In this document: in pieces, positions 41,921 to 50,558 of the stretch
How positions within the stretch are numbered: position 1 is the first letter of the stretch
How the letters are laid out: every line of letters starts with the position of its first letter
Source of the DNA: Rhizobium sp. CG5
Lineage (GTDB): Bacteria; Pseudomonadota; Alphaproteobacteria; Rhizobiales; Rhizobiaceae
Assembly (NCBI RefSeq): GCF_023701945.1
Contig: NZ_JABAEF010000003.1
Coordinates: 124,001-188,000, forward strand
Direction: 5' to 3'
Length of the DNA: 64,000 bases
Made by a program: the position numbers and the translations under genes
Notes under the pieces: model-generated
The model's database searches: none
Told to the model about the DNA's origin: nothing
The model's input: only the letters and a program-made list of their open reading frames with translations

Positions 41921-43302
41921 GCACCCATCCGAACAAGTCATCGATGCCAAACAAGCGCCTGTTCGTTATCGAGAAGGGGCAGAAGCCGGGCCGCACCGTC
42001 CCGAAGGACGCGGCGACCGCAGAGGTCGGCCGGCACATTCGTTTCGACGCAGCGGTTCTGGATACCTTCGACGTGAAGGGGTGCGAACCGCTGCATTACG
42101 ACTTGCTGGTCCTCTGTGCCGCCGTCGAGTTCGCTGACCGTCGTTGGAAGCGTCCGCTGGGCTGGCGCCGCACCTTGGATGTGACCCTTCCAGTTATCGA
42201 CTTCAAGAGTTGGCAGAAGCCGGATGTCCTGAAGAGCCTTCATAGCGTCTTGAACCATCTGACCGGCGACTCGTGGCGATTTACCTTCGTTCAGGCGAAG
42301 AACCTGTCGCCTATCGGCTCGCGGCAGATGCCGCTGGACTTCGGCAAGACCAAAACCTTCGCTGTCGCCTATAGCGATGGTTTGGATTCCCGTGCCGTCT
42401 CAGCTCTCAGCGGGGACAAGGAACAGGCGCTCTGTATTCGCGTCGCCGGCAATCGCCAGCGCCGGAAAAATGGTGACAGCTATTTCACGCGAATTCCGTT
42501 CAAGGTTAAGGGGTACCGCGGCAACGAAAGCAGCTTCCGCTCGCGCGGATTCCAGTTTGCGGCGGTGACGGCGATTGCCGCGCAGCTCTCAAGCGTGCCG
42601 CGTATCGTAGTTCCGGAGAGCGGCCAGGGCGCGCTTGGTCCCGTGCTGCTTCCGCTGCACAACATCTACGCCGACTATCGTAACCATCCGACGTTCTTCC
42701 GGAAGATGGAGCGGTTCATCAAGGCATTGCAGGGCTACCGGGTCCAGTTTGAGCAGCCGCGTCTGTGGTCTACGAAAGGCCAGACGCTACGCGCATTTTT
42801 GGGCATAGCCGGAAAGTCCGAAGGGCATCTGACGAGTACCCATTCCTGTTGGCAGACCCGCCGGATCGTCAATGTAGGTGGCAAGAAGCAGTGTGGCCTG
42901 TGCGCTGCCTGCATGCTGAGACGCCTCAGCATGCATGCCGCTGGCGTCAACGAGGCACCTCGAACGTATGTCGTGTCCGACCTTGCCGCGTCTGACGCTG
43001 GCGATGCTCTGTCGGTCATACCCCAGAAGGCTGATCGGGACATCATGGTCGAGTACGGAAGCGTCGGTGTGCGCCACCTGCAGCATCTCGCGGACATGAG
43101 CGGCTTGCCTGACGACGACCTTCGCGTTCACGCCTGGCAAATCGCGGCCGCAATAGGGGAAAGCTACGAGGAAGCTCTGAAGAAACTGAGGACGATGTTG
43201 GTAACGCATGCCGAGGAATGGCGGGCATTTCTGTCCGCACAAGGAGAACAAAGCTTCTTGAAGAGCTGGATGGATGGAGGGCGCTATGGGCGATCTGAAT
43301 GA
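41917..43302 (+). CDS. QueC-like PP-loop enzyme
   Basis: A 461-residue protein with two QueC hallmarks. The PP-loop AYSDGLDSRAV at residues 151-161 corresponds to SGGxDS of the ATP-binding site, with Asp in place of the second Gly. The zinc site is formed by Cys311, Cys326, Cys329 and Cys332 (SCW...CGLCAACMLRR). QueC makes preQ0, a 7-deazaguanine, but is ~230 residues. This protein has extra N- and C-terminal domains, as in QatC-type defence proteins. No other queuosine genes are near, so housekeeping preQ0 synthesis is unlikely. GTG start; ATG at 41944 is an alternative. Confidence 0.78.
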   Translation: MSTHPNKSSMPNKRLFVIEKGQKPGRTVPKDAATAEVGRHIRFDAAVLDTFDVKGCEPLHYDLLVLCAAVEFADRRWKRPLGWRRTLDVTLPVIDFKSWQKPDVLKSLHSVLNHLTGDSWRFTFVQAKNLSPIGSRQMPLDFGKTKTFAVAYSDGLDSRAVSALSGDKEQALCIRVAGNRQRRKNGDSYFTRIPFKVKGYRGNESSFRSRGFQFAAVTAIAAQLSSVPRIVVPESGQGALGPVLLPLHNIYADYRNHPTFFRKMERFIKALQGYRVQFEQPRLWSTKGQTLRAFLGIAGKSEGHLTSTHSCWQTRRIVNVGGKKQCGLCAACMLRRLSMHAAGVNEAPRTYVVSDLAASDAGDALSVIPQKADRDIMVEYGSVGVRHLQHLADMSGLPDDDLRVHAWQIAAAIGESYEEALKKLRTMLVTHAEEWRAFLSAQGEQSFLKSWMDGGRYGRSE

Positions 43303-44476
43303 GCTGAGCGCACAGGAAATTGGACGTCGGCTACGGATAGCACGGGAGAATGCAGAAATCCGCCAGGATGACGCGGCTCAAGTCATCGGCATGTCCCGCC
43401 CAACGCTGGTATCAATCGAGAAGGGTGTGCGCCGGGTGCGCATTCAGGAAATCCAGATGCTCGCCCGCCACTACGGCGTATCGGTGAACGCACTCCTCCG
43501 CCGAGAAGCTGTGCATACCGATCTGATGCCCCGCTTCCGCAAATTGCGGGAAACCGAGGACGCACACACCAACGAAGCCGTTCAGTTGTTCAACGACCTA
43601 ATCAAAGCCGACGTTGAACTGGAGAACATCCTCGGCATCCAGCGGCGGCGAAATTATCCCCCGGAGCGCGGCATCAACGAGGGCGACGTTGTGGCCCTGG
43701 CCGAAAAGCATGCGAAGGATTTGCGCGACTGGCTGGGTCTTGGTCCGGGACCGATTGCTGACATCTTCTCGGTCATCGACCTGGGTCTCGGCATCCGGTT
43801 GTATCAGCGCCGGCTTTCTTCCGGTTCGAAGGTTGCCGGTCTTTTCACCTACGATGAAAGCGTCGGCGCGTGCATTCTTCTCAATGCCAACCATCCATTG
43901 CCGCGGCGCATCCAGTCCGCGGCGCATGAACTCGGCCACTTCTATGGCACCCGCCAGACTCCGGAGGTGCTTGAAGACGATGAGAAATTCCTGTCACGCG
44001 ATGAGCGTTATGCTAACGCTTTTGGCCGTGCATTCGTGACGCCAGCCGAGAGTTTCTCGGAAAGCTTCCGCCAACTGAAGGAGATCACCGGCAAAACGAC
44101 CCGGCGTCTGATCATTCTCCTCGCCCAACAGTATAATATCTCGCGCCAAGCGTGCGCTCTCCGACTCGAGGAATTAGGCCTTGCCAAGAAGGGCACCTGG
44201 GCCTGGTTCGAAAACAACGGCGGCATCACCGATGAGCATGTCCAGGAGGTTCTCGGCGAAATGACCGATCGCCGCGATCCAGCGAAGAGCGACGCGGACC
44301 GGCCCATTTCCCACCGCATGAGCCTGATGGCGCATGCCGCCTGGAAGCGTGAACTGATGTCTGAAGGACAGTTGGCGGAACTATTAAAGGTGGGCCGAGT
44401 GGAGCTTCGCGGCATTATTGACCAGATCGAGCTTGAGGAAAGAGAGACGGATGAGTTGCTCAAGCTCCCTGATTGA
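43286..44476 (+). CDS. XRE regulator fused to an ImmA/IrrE metallopeptidase
   Basis: A 396-residue two-domain protein. The N-terminal XRE HTH (residues ~5-65: IGRRLRIARENAEI, VIGMSRPTLVSIEKG) is followed by an ImmA/IrrE-type zinc peptidase with HELGH (His214, Glu215, His218) and a downstream helix with RDERYANAFGRAFVTP that may hold the third ligand. Such proteins cleave a repressor or act as antitoxins in defence and stress modules, for example paired with a toxin as here with the PIN gene. The ATG at 43286 is favoured by GGAGGG five bases upstream. It overlaps both neighbours. Confidence 0.85.
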   Translation: MGDLNELSAQEIGRRLRIARENAEIRQDDAAQVIGMSRPTLVSIEKGVRRVRIQEIQMLARHYGVSVNALLRREAVHTDLMPRFRKLRETEDAHTNEAVQLFNDLIKADVELENILGIQRRRNYPPERGINEGDVVALAEKHAKDLRDWLGLGPGPIADIFSVIDLGLGIRLYQRRLSSGSKVAGLFTYDESVGACILLNANHPLPRRIQSAAHELGHFYGTRQTPEVLEDDEKFLSRDERYANAFGRAFVTPAESFSESFRQLKEITGKTTRRLIILLAQQYNISRQACALRLEELGLAKKGTWAWFENNGGITDEHVQEVLGEMTDRRDPAKSDADRPISHRMSLMAHAAWKRELMSEGQLAELLKVGRVELRGIIDQIELEERETDELLKLPD

Positions 44477-45101
44477 TATCGCGGATCCGCTTGTTCTCGA
44501 CACGAGTGTTCTGATCAATCTTCACGCTTGCAAGCATGGCGAGCGCATCCTCACGGCCATCCCTAACGATATCGTCGTGCCGGAGATTGTGGCTGGAGAA
44601 CTGGAGCACGAGACGAGCCGCCGTAACGGCGAGCACAGCTTTCTGCACGGCCTCGTGACGGGTGGAATCGTGACTCTCGCCAATATAACCGACGTGGAAT
44701 ACGAGATATTCCACGAACTCACGTCGACCTCGCCTTCGCTGGACGACGGCGAGGCCGCGACGATCGCGGTCGCCGCCTCTCGATGTCTCCTGCCGGTTAT
44801 TGATGAACGAAAGGGGCGTACCCGCGCCGGCATCCTAATGAAAGCGCGACCGCCTGGCTGGTCGTTAGACCTCTTTTGTCATCCGACGGCCATCGCCGAC
44901 CTCGGCGATCAACCTGCCGTCGAAGCGCTGTATCTCGCCCTTCGCGACGGTCGTATGCGAATCCCATCGGAAAGGGCGGACGACGTCATCGCGCTCATCG
45001 GCCTGGAGCGTTCACGCAGTTGCACGTGCCTTCCTGGGTATCGAGAACGATTTAGTCTGGGACGGGATGTTCTGGACGCTCTCGAAACGCCGCCAGCTTA
45101 G
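44451..45101 (+). CDS. PIN-domain nuclease, probable effector of the operon
   Basis: A 216-residue protein with a PIN-like nuclease fold. The first acidic site is LVLDTSVLINLHAC (Asp17), a second is EIVAGELEHET, and a third is SLDDGEAATIAVA. The segment after it (RCLLPVIDERKGRTRAGIL) contains a further Asp typical of PIN active sites. PIN RNases are commonly toxins. The gene overlaps the end of the XRE-ImmA gene by 26 bases, which fits a regulator-effector pair. The C-terminal ~60 residues are additional to a minimal PIN domain. Confidence 0.8.
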   Translation: MSCSSSLIDIADPLVLDTSVLINLHACKHGERILTAIPNDIVVPEIVAGELEHETSRRNGEHSFLHGLVTGGIVTLANITDVEYEIFHELTSTSPSLDDGEAATIAVAASRCLLPVIDERKGRTRAGILMKARPPGWSLDLFCHPTAIADLGDQPAVEALYLALRDGRMRIPSERADDVIALIGLERSRSCTCLPGYRERFSLGRDVLDALETPPA

Positions 45102-45375
45102 AGCTATGCGAACTTGCGAAACATTGCGACGGCCGCTTTTTCACCCCGCAGCTTTTGCAGCCTTGGATCTGAAGTGCGCTAAAGTGGGTATTGTCGCTCA
45201 ATCGACTCAAAGGAGAGCTGTGGAGGGCATTAGAGGGCGATAGCGTAGACATAGTTCTCATCATCGCCTGAGACGGCGCGCCATTTTCATAAAATCCAGG
45301 TCAGCCAATCGCTTGTTGCACACCTCTGGCCAGAGGACCATTGGCACCGAATATTCCGCGATAGCCACGCCGTGC

Positions 45376-45939
45376 TTACCAGTTGGTTTTCGATGACTGA
45401 ACCTGACCTGGTTGATCGACCTCTTCTTCGGATGGCTCGCGTCCTGCAGCCTTGATCGCCTGCCAGACAGCGGATGCATCTTCAACAAGCTTCCTATCCT
45501 GAAGACCATAGAGGAAGCTTTTCGTCGACACGACGTGCACGTTTTCTGGAATGACGAACCGCTTCCTCTTGAAGTCGGAATCTTCATAGATGAGGAGAGC
45601 AGCCGTATCCTCAAAGCGCACCTCGAATTCAGTGAGGAATTCGGAGATGGCCGCTTCGCCCAAACTGGATTGCCGCATTCCGAGGCGGCCGCCTTCGCGG
45701 GCAAAGCGTGCGTTTTCCCCTGTCTCCGTCTCGGCGATGTGAATGAGGTCAGAATTCTCGGCGACAAATTCCGCGATGAGCATGGCGTCAGGTTTGTCTC
45801 TGTTGCGGGTTGCCTCCCAGTAGACCTGATCCATCACATAAACGGGCAAACCCAGAGCCGTTAGCAAGTCAAGCCGATCTGCTTTGGCCAGGCTGATCAG
45901 CGGGCCTGCGTCCGGCACGACGATGACGACGTTCGTCAT
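45376..45939 (-). CDS. PIN-like toxin (DUF3368 type)
   Basis: A 187-residue PIN-family protein: VVIVVPDAGPLISLAKADRL (Asp10 in the first acidic site), then LLTALGLPVYVMDQVYWEAT, SSLGEAAISEFL and ALLIYEDSDFKRKRFVIPEN. The layout is that of DUF3368/PIN toxins, which are RNases paired with UPF0175-type antitoxins. Its ATG overlaps the antitoxin stop by four bases. It converges on the larger PIN gene of the QueC-like operon with a 274-base gap. It probably stabilises the element. Confidence 0.78.
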   Translation of the reverse strand: MTNVVIVVPDAGPLISLAKADRLDLLTALGLPVYVMDQVYWEATRNRDKPDAMLIAEFVAENSDLIHIAETETGENARFAREGGRLGMRQSSLGEAAISEFLTEFEVRFEDTAALLIYEDSDFKRKRFVIPENVHVVSTKSFLYGLQDRKLVEDASAVWQAIKAAGREPSEEEVDQPGQVQSSKTNW

Positions 45940-46160
45940 ACACCCATGGCACCCAGGAAGTCGGACATTTTCCGTCCAGCGGCTTCAGCCTCTTCATCGC
46001 TGATTTCCGGAATGGAAAGGCGGCGCTGCGCCAGCAGATCCCATAGATCCGAGTAGTCGACATCGAGCAGTTGCATGGCGCGCTGCCGGCTGATGCGTCC
46101 TTCGGAAAAGTCGATCAGCGTCTCTTCGACGGTCGGACCATCCTCTTTAGGGTTGAGCAT
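45936..46160 (-). CDS. UPF0175-like antitoxin
   Basis: A 74-residue protein: MLNPKEDGPTVEETLIDFSE, GRISRQRAMQLLDVDYSDLW, DLLAQRRLSIPEIS. The middle is an HTH-like helix typical of UPF0175 antitoxins (SRQRAMQLLDV...LWDLL), and the acidic C-terminus likely binds the toxin. Small upstream gene plus overlapping PIN gene is the standard order. The ATG at 46160 begins the conserved part; upstream open sequence is unrelated. It is the last likely gene of the mobile region. Confidence 0.75.
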   Translation of the reverse strand: MLNPKEDGPTVEETLIDFSEGRISRQRAMQLLDVDYSDLWDLLAQRRLSIPEISDEEAEAAGRKMSDFLGAMGV

Positions 46161-46306
46161 AGCGGTTACCTCTCTGGATACCCGTATCATAGTCCCAATG
46201 GCCGCTCCAATCAAACAGCATCCATACTGATGGGTTCGGCTGGCTTTGAGATCCGGACTTATCGTGCATGAGTGCACGCTTTTGTCGGAAGATTTGAAAA
46301 TTCAAC

Positions 46307-46340
46307 GAAAAAACGAGCCAGAATCCGCGTTTATGTGGCT
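46307..46340 (-). terminator. Terminator after the response regulator gene
   Basis: GAGCCA/TGGCTC (six-bp stem, 15-base loop) is followed on the minus strand by G and six T. It lies 32 bases past the response regulator stop. The region 46161-46371 also holds a GTGCA-TGAG-TGCAC dyad and is the probable junction between mobile and resident DNA, though no att site was found. Confidence 0.4.
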
Positions 46341-46371
46341 CATCGATAAAAAATCCCAAACCTCCGATGCC

Positions 46372-46740
46372 CTACGCCCCCACCATCTCCAGCATCGTGC
46401 TGACCACGCGCGCATGGTCATAGGGCTTGCTGAAGAACCGGCCTTTGACCGGCAGCGCGTCATCGGTAAGGTTGCGGTGGCCCGAGGTCACGATGATCTG
46501 GACGGGGGGCCAGCGGTCGCGCACGGCGACGGCGAGTTTCAGGCCGTCCATGCTGCCCGGCATGTCGATATCGGTGAACAGAAGCCTGATATCGGAATGG
46601 GTGTTCAGCAGGACGATCGCATCGTCCGCATTGGCGGCTTCGTAGACGGTGAAACCCTCGTCGGTCAGCGACATGGCGATATCCATGCGGATAAGCGTCT
46701 CGTCCTCCACAACAAGCACTGCAATCCCATTATGCGCCAT
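46372..46740 (-). CDS. Single-domain response regulator
   Basis: A 122-residue receiver domain without an output domain. It has the acidic pair EDE at residues 12-14, phosphoacceptor TDIDMPG (Asp57), Thr/Ser in VTSGHR and the conserved Lys in FFSKPYD. Such FixJ/CheY-like stand-alone receivers are typical partners of HWE-type kinases, and one is encoded 161 bases upstream on the same strand. It probably takes phosphate from that kinase and acts by protein-protein contact. Confidence 0.88.
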   Translation of the reverse strand: MAHNGIAVLVVEDETLIRMDIAMSLTDEGFTVYEAANADDAIVLLNTHSDIRLLFTDIDMPGSMDGLKLAVAVRDRWPPVQIIVTSGHRNLTDDALPVKGRFFSKPYDHARVVSTMLEMVGA

Positions 46741-46901
46741 CCGTCGTCTCCGCCTTTTACGCCGTAGCTATTGTTTTTAATCAGTCGGACGAACAGGTGT
46801 AACGCATGCGTGGCTGGAATGATCCGTCGGGAAACGGCTCTTTGTTTGCACCGCCAGCGCCGCCGCTGTGGCGGTACAAACGATCGGCAGGCGGCGCGAC
46901 C

Positions 46902-47954
46902 CTACGCCTCATGGCTGGACGGCGCTAGACGCGACAGCGGGCCGCTGGCGCTGCAGCGAAACCCGGATGGCGCAAAGACGATCTCGGGACTTTTGCCGAA
47001 CAGGCCCGCCAGCGCCGAGCGCACATAGCGTGTGCCATAGCCCTGGCGCGTCGGCTCGCGGACGGCGGGACCGCCCCTTTCGATCCAGGTCAACGACAGC
47101 GCGGGATCATCACCATCTGAAACGTCCCAGAGGATGTCGACCTGTCCGTCGGCATGGGAGAGCGCGCCGTATTTGATGGCATTGGTGATCAGTTCGTGCA
47201 GGCAGAGCGCGATCGTCGTGCCGCCCTGGCGGTTCACCGTCACATCCGGCCCGGCGACATGAATGCGCCGCACGCCATCGCTGTAATAGGGAGATACCGT
47301 CAACTCGACGACGGAGCAGAGCAGCACCTCCTCGCCTCCCGCCTCGAACACGGCGGTATGCACATTGGACAGGGCCTGCAGGCGACCGGTGAAATCGTGC
47401 GCCAGATCCTCGACCGTCGCCGCGCCGCGCCGCGTCATCTGGAAAATCGAGGTGACGCTGGCCAGGATGTTTTTCACGCGGTGGTTCAGTTCCAGGCGCA
47501 GTTCCCGTTCGCGCTCAATGGAATCGCGCACCTGGCGCTGGCGCAGCCGCACCAGCAGATTGGACTGGATGCCGTTGACGAGTTCCAGCGGCGCGATCGG
47601 ACGGGTGTGGAACAGCAGACGCGACCCGGTCCAACAGCCGGCCAGATGGCTGCGGATGCGGGAAATCGGCGCCGCACGCTCCAGAAGCACGAAGATCGGC
47701 ACTTCCGACCAGTCGGGCTGCGTGGCCAGATGTTCGGCAATCCTTGCCACCACATCCGCATTCAGCGCCTCGTGCGAGACGACGATAATGCCCGGCGAGA
47801 GCGCCAAGTGCTCATTCAGATCGTCGGCCGGCCGGCCGGTCCTGACCTCGATAGCCTGCTCGCGCAGAAACGCCGCGATATAGTCGGCATCCTTGCGAAA
47901 GGGCGCAACAACCAGCACCCAGTCGAGCTCGCTGCCGCTCGCAACCGCGTTCAT
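46902..47954 (-). CDS. HWE-family sensor histidine kinase
   Basis: A 350-residue soluble kinase. The N-terminal part (~10-120) has a receiver-like fold without a clear phosphoacceptor. The dimerisation helix has RLELNHRVKNILASV (phospho-His158). The ATPase part contains ALCLHELITNAIKYGAL (N box) and GYGTRYVRSALAGLFG (G-box region), matching the HWE/HisKA_2 class common in Rhizobiales. Its start overlaps the KaiC-like stop by four bases. KaiC-like ATPase, kinase and receiver thus form one signalling unit, perhaps for light, redox or energy status. Confidence 0.86.
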   Translation of the reverse strand: MNAVASGSELDWVLVVAPFRKDADYIAAFLREQAIEVRTGRPADDLNEHLALSPGIIVVSHEALNADVVARIAEHLATQPDWSEVPIFVLLERAAPISRIRSHLAGCWTGSRLLFHTRPIAPLELVNGIQSNLLVRLRQRQVRDSIERERELRLELNHRVKNILASVTSIFQMTRRGAATVEDLAHDFTGRLQALSNVHTAVFEAGGEEVLLCSVVELTVSPYYSDGVRRIHVAGPDVTVNRQGGTTIALCLHELITNAIKYGALSHADGQVDILWDVSDGDDPALSLTWIERGGPAVREPTRQGYGTRYVRSALAGLFGKSPEIVFAPSGFRCSASGPLSRLAPSSHEA

Positions 47955-49393
47955 TTCGGGTCCGGCAGAGGGTTATAGGCGACAACGCTGACGCTGCCGC
48001 TCTCGATCTGCAATTCGCGAATGTTCAGGTCATGCGGACCATGGCGCTTCTTCACCACGGTGATGTTGCGCCGCAGGCGCCCCTCATGCTCGACGATGCG
48101 CAGCAGCAGGACCGTATCGCCCAGAAAACTGACATCGACATCGAGACTGACATTCTGGCCGATCAGCCCATGCTGGGCGACGATCAGCATCGTCAGCACG
48201 CCGGAGCGCGCCAGATACTTCAGCAGCGACTGGATATCGCGCACCGCCTTCTCGCGATGCGGCAGCGAGTTCAGATAGCCGGTCAGGCTGTCGATCACCA
48301 CGACGCGCACCTTGTTCTCGGTGACGGCCTCCTGGACGATCTTGCCGAATTCGCCGGGGGATATTTCGTTGGGATTGAAGTCGCGCAGGATCAGCTTGCC
48401 GTCTTTATGAAACTGCCGCAGCTCCATGCCGAGGCCCTCGGAGCGCCGGAAGAAGGTTTCGAGCCGTTCCTCGAACAAAAACAGCGCGACACTCTCGCCG
48501 CGCTCCAGCGCCGCCGTTGCATACAGCGACGACATGGTCGATTTGCCGGTGCCGGACTGGCCGATCACCAGGGTCGTCGTGCCCGCCTCCTGGCCGCCCC
48601 CGAACATATCGTCCAGTTCGGCAACGCCCGATTTGATCAGCTGCGGCTTGCCGCTGTCAGACGCGGTGTTCGGCATGATGCGCGGAAACACCACCACCCC
48701 CTCGCCTTCGCGGATCGCCATGTCGTGATAGCCGTCTGCAACCGGCACGCCGCGCATTTTCGACACCTCGACGCGGCGGCGCACGCCGCCATAGTCCTCC
48801 AGCGACTTGTCAAACCGGATCACGCCATGGGCCAGCCCCTCGACCTCCTCGCCGCTGCGGTCACAGCCGGCCGACTGTGTATCGAGCAGCAACGCCACGA
48901 CATTCTGCTTGGCCAGGAAGGATTTGAAGCCGATCAGCTCGCGGCGGAAGCGGGGCGAGTCACCGGTGATCAGGCGGATCTCCAGGAGGGAATCATAGAC
49001 AAGGCGGCGGGGCTTGTGCTCCACGATCGCCGCCTCGATGGCCTTGCGCGTCTCGTCGAGGCGCAGATCGGTGGTCAGGAATATGCTCTGGTCATCGGCT
49101 TCGTTGACGGTGCCCGACGTCGACAGCTCTTCGACGCGAATGCCATCGAGCGTCCAGCCATGCGACCGGGCAATCGCCTCGAGTTCGGCAGCGGTCTGCG
49201 ACAGCGTGACATAGATGCAGCTTTCGCCGGCCTCGACACCGGCCCGCAGGAACTGCAGCGCCGCCGTCGTCTTGCCCGAGCCGGGAGCGCCCTGCAGCAT
49301 ATAGAGATTGGACACCGGCAGGCCGCCCCGCACGATCTCGTCAAGTCCGGCGATCCCAGTGCTGACCACTGACGTCTTTCTCCGCTTCGTCAT
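47951..49393 (-). CDS. KaiC-like double-domain ATPase
   Basis: A 480-residue tandem RecA-like ATPase. Domain 1 has Walker A GAPGSGKTT near residues 36-44, domain 2 GQSGTGKST near 280-288. Conserved blocks include STGIAGLDEIVRGGLP and SGVAELDDMFGGG at each domain start, and VIDSLTGYLNSLPHREKAVR. KaiC of cyanobacteria is the clock kinase; proteobacterial homologues with a coupled kinase are thought to act in stress or phototrophic signalling. No kaiA or kaiB is seen. Start taken as MTKRRKT. Confidence 0.88.
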   Translation of the reverse strand: MTKRRKTSVVSTGIAGLDEIVRGGLPVSNLYMLQGAPGSGKTTAALQFLRAGVEAGESCIYVTLSQTAAELEAIARSHGWTLDGIRVEELSTSGTVNEADDQSIFLTTDLRLDETRKAIEAAIVEHKPRRLVYDSLLEIRLITGDSPRFRRELIGFKSFLAKQNVVALLLDTQSAGCDRSGEEVEGLAHGVIRFDKSLEDYGGVRRRVEVSKMRGVPVADGYHDMAIREGEGVVVFPRIMPNTASDSGKPQLIKSGVAELDDMFGGGQEAGTTTLVIGQSGTGKSTMSSLYATAALERGESVALFLFEERLETFFRRSEGLGMELRQFHKDGKLILRDFNPNEISPGEFGKIVQEAVTENKVRVVVIDSLTGYLNSLPHREKAVRDIQSLLKYLARSGVLTMLIVAQHGLIGQNVSLDVDVSFLGDTVLLLRIVEHEGRLRRNITVVKKRHGPHDLNIRELQIESGSVSVVAYNPLPDPK

Positions 49394-49806
49394 TACGTCA
49401 CATTCCACAAAAAGACTGTTGGCACATTCTTAAAAACAGCGGCAGGGATCTACCCTTGCACCATGCTTGGCCCGTTATATGGGCCTTCTCGAAATATTGA
49501 CAATGTCGGGCAGCCTGTTGACCGCGACCGGTTGTATTTAAGACACGCTGTGACCGATAAAGCCTTGCAACCAGCCGATTGCTCGCACCGATCAACCGCT
49601 TGAAAGTTGATCTTTGAAAAAGAAAAACTAAAAGTTGACGCCGGCCTGTGGACCCTCTATGTATGGGTTGTCGATATTTGCTTGCTGAGCTTTGGTTAAC
49701 GCGCGATTGGCACCGCGCCCTGAACGAACCTTCCTTTCAAAAATCGTTATCACCATCCGCAGCATTCGTGCCGCGGTCGTCTCTTACTGCTATGAAAGGG
49801 TTCATC
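49394..49806 (+). promoter_or_regulatory. Long leader and promoter of the cold-shock gene
   Basis: This 413-base gap is less GC-rich than the genes around it. TTGACG (49635-49640), 17 bases, then TATGTA (49658-49663) form a strong promoter; transcription from about 49670 gives a leader of ~137 bases before the cspA-like ATG. Long structured leaders of this size are typical of cspA-type mRNAs and act as thermosensors. Nothing recognisable was found between 49394 and 49600 apart from the divergent KaiC upstream region. Confidence 0.58.
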
Positions 49807-50016
49807 ATGACCACTGGCACAGTTAAATGGTTTAATTCCACCAAGGGCTTCGGCTTCATCCAGCCTGACAACGGCGGCGACGACGCTTTCGTTCACATCT
49901 CGGCCGTAGAGCGCGCCGGCATGCGCGAAATCGTTGAAGGTCAGAAGCTCAGCTTCGACCTCGAGCGCGACAAGAAGTCGGGCAAGATGTCTGCCTGCAA
50001 CCTGCAGGCCGTATAA
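49807..50016 (+). CDS. Cold-shock protein, CspA family
   Basis: A 69-residue CSD protein and RNA chaperone: [20 protein letters not shown] (RNP1 KGFGFI), [14 protein letters not shown] (RNP2 VFVHIS-like), then [20 protein letters not shown]. It binds single-stranded RNA or DNA, keeping mRNA unfolded in the cold. It has its own promoter and long leader upstream and an intrinsic terminator 64 bases after the stop, so it is monocistronic. Confidence 0.95.
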   Translation: MTTGTVKWFNSTKGFGFIQPDNGGDDAFVHISAVERAGMREIVEGQKLSFDLERDKKSGKMSACNLQAV

Positions 50017-50079
50017 TCGGTAACTGCTTTCCTTTGACCACGGATGTACCGGCACTGTCGAAGGCAAATTACCAAGCGA

Positions 50080-50107
50080 GGTCAGGCAATATGCCTGGCC
50101 TTTTTTT
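50080..50107 (+). terminator. Intrinsic terminator of the cold-shock gene
   Basis: GGTCAGGCA-ATA-TGCCTGGCC (nine-bp stem with one G-U pair) followed directly by seven T. It stands 64 bases after the cspA-like stop and is a textbook Rho-independent terminator. Confidence 0.88.
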
Positions 50108-50167
50108 ATGCCCGGTTGCCATGCTCCTGCAGCGGCGGACATGCGGGCCCCACCCGCCGGAGATCCC

Positions 50168-50443
50168 ATGACGGAACAGACCAGCGAGCTTCAGGCAATC
50201 AATACGGCCTGGCAGATCGCCATTCAGGAAATTCTGCGAATGGTGATCCGCGACATGTACACGTCGGGCGGCGAGGCCGCCTTTCACGCCCATATCAAGC
50301 GCATTGAAGAGGCGGCCGTCGACAGCATCTATTCCGGGCTGATGCTGCGCGGCACCAATGAGTGGACCGAGGTTCTGGTCAAGGAAAAGGCCAGCAATTT
50401 CGTCACGACGCTGCTGACCTCGTTCACCTACGACAAGGCGTAA
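50168..50443 (+). CDS. Small unknown helical protein
   Basis: A 91-residue protein not recognised: MTEQTSELQAINTAWQIAIQ, then EILRMVIRDMYTSGGEAAFH, AHIKRIEEAAVDSIYSGLML, ending in SFTYDKA. It appears fully helical and soluble, with no motif of known function. The ATG at 50168 is the best start before the conserved-looking helix, but no strong Shine-Dalgarno is present. It lies after the cold-shock terminator and converges on the GH130 gene, with a GCAGCAG/CTGCTGC hairpin between them. Confidence 0.6.
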   Translation: MTEQTSELQAINTAWQIAIQEILRMVIRDMYTSGGEAAFHAHIKRIEEAAVDSIYSGLMLRGTNEWTEVLVKEKASNFVTTLLTSFTYDKA

Positions 50444-50558
50444 CGTTTCAATTGAGACAGAGCCGCCTATCGCCCGCGATCGCCGGCAAATGTGCCGCGG
50501 CGGGACTGGCAGCAGCCCGCTGCTGCAGACCATTCCCCGCCAGCGGCCAAGGACGTCT

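Noticed and set aside
45102..45375. Possible gene fragment between the two PIN genes
   Set aside because: A short minus-strand peptide (KHGVAIAEYSVPM...) is open but has no start or recognisable motif; it could be chance.
48032..49372. 446-codon plus-strand open frame opposite the KaiC-like gene
   Set aside because: Antisense shadow of a well-supported KaiC-like ATPase.
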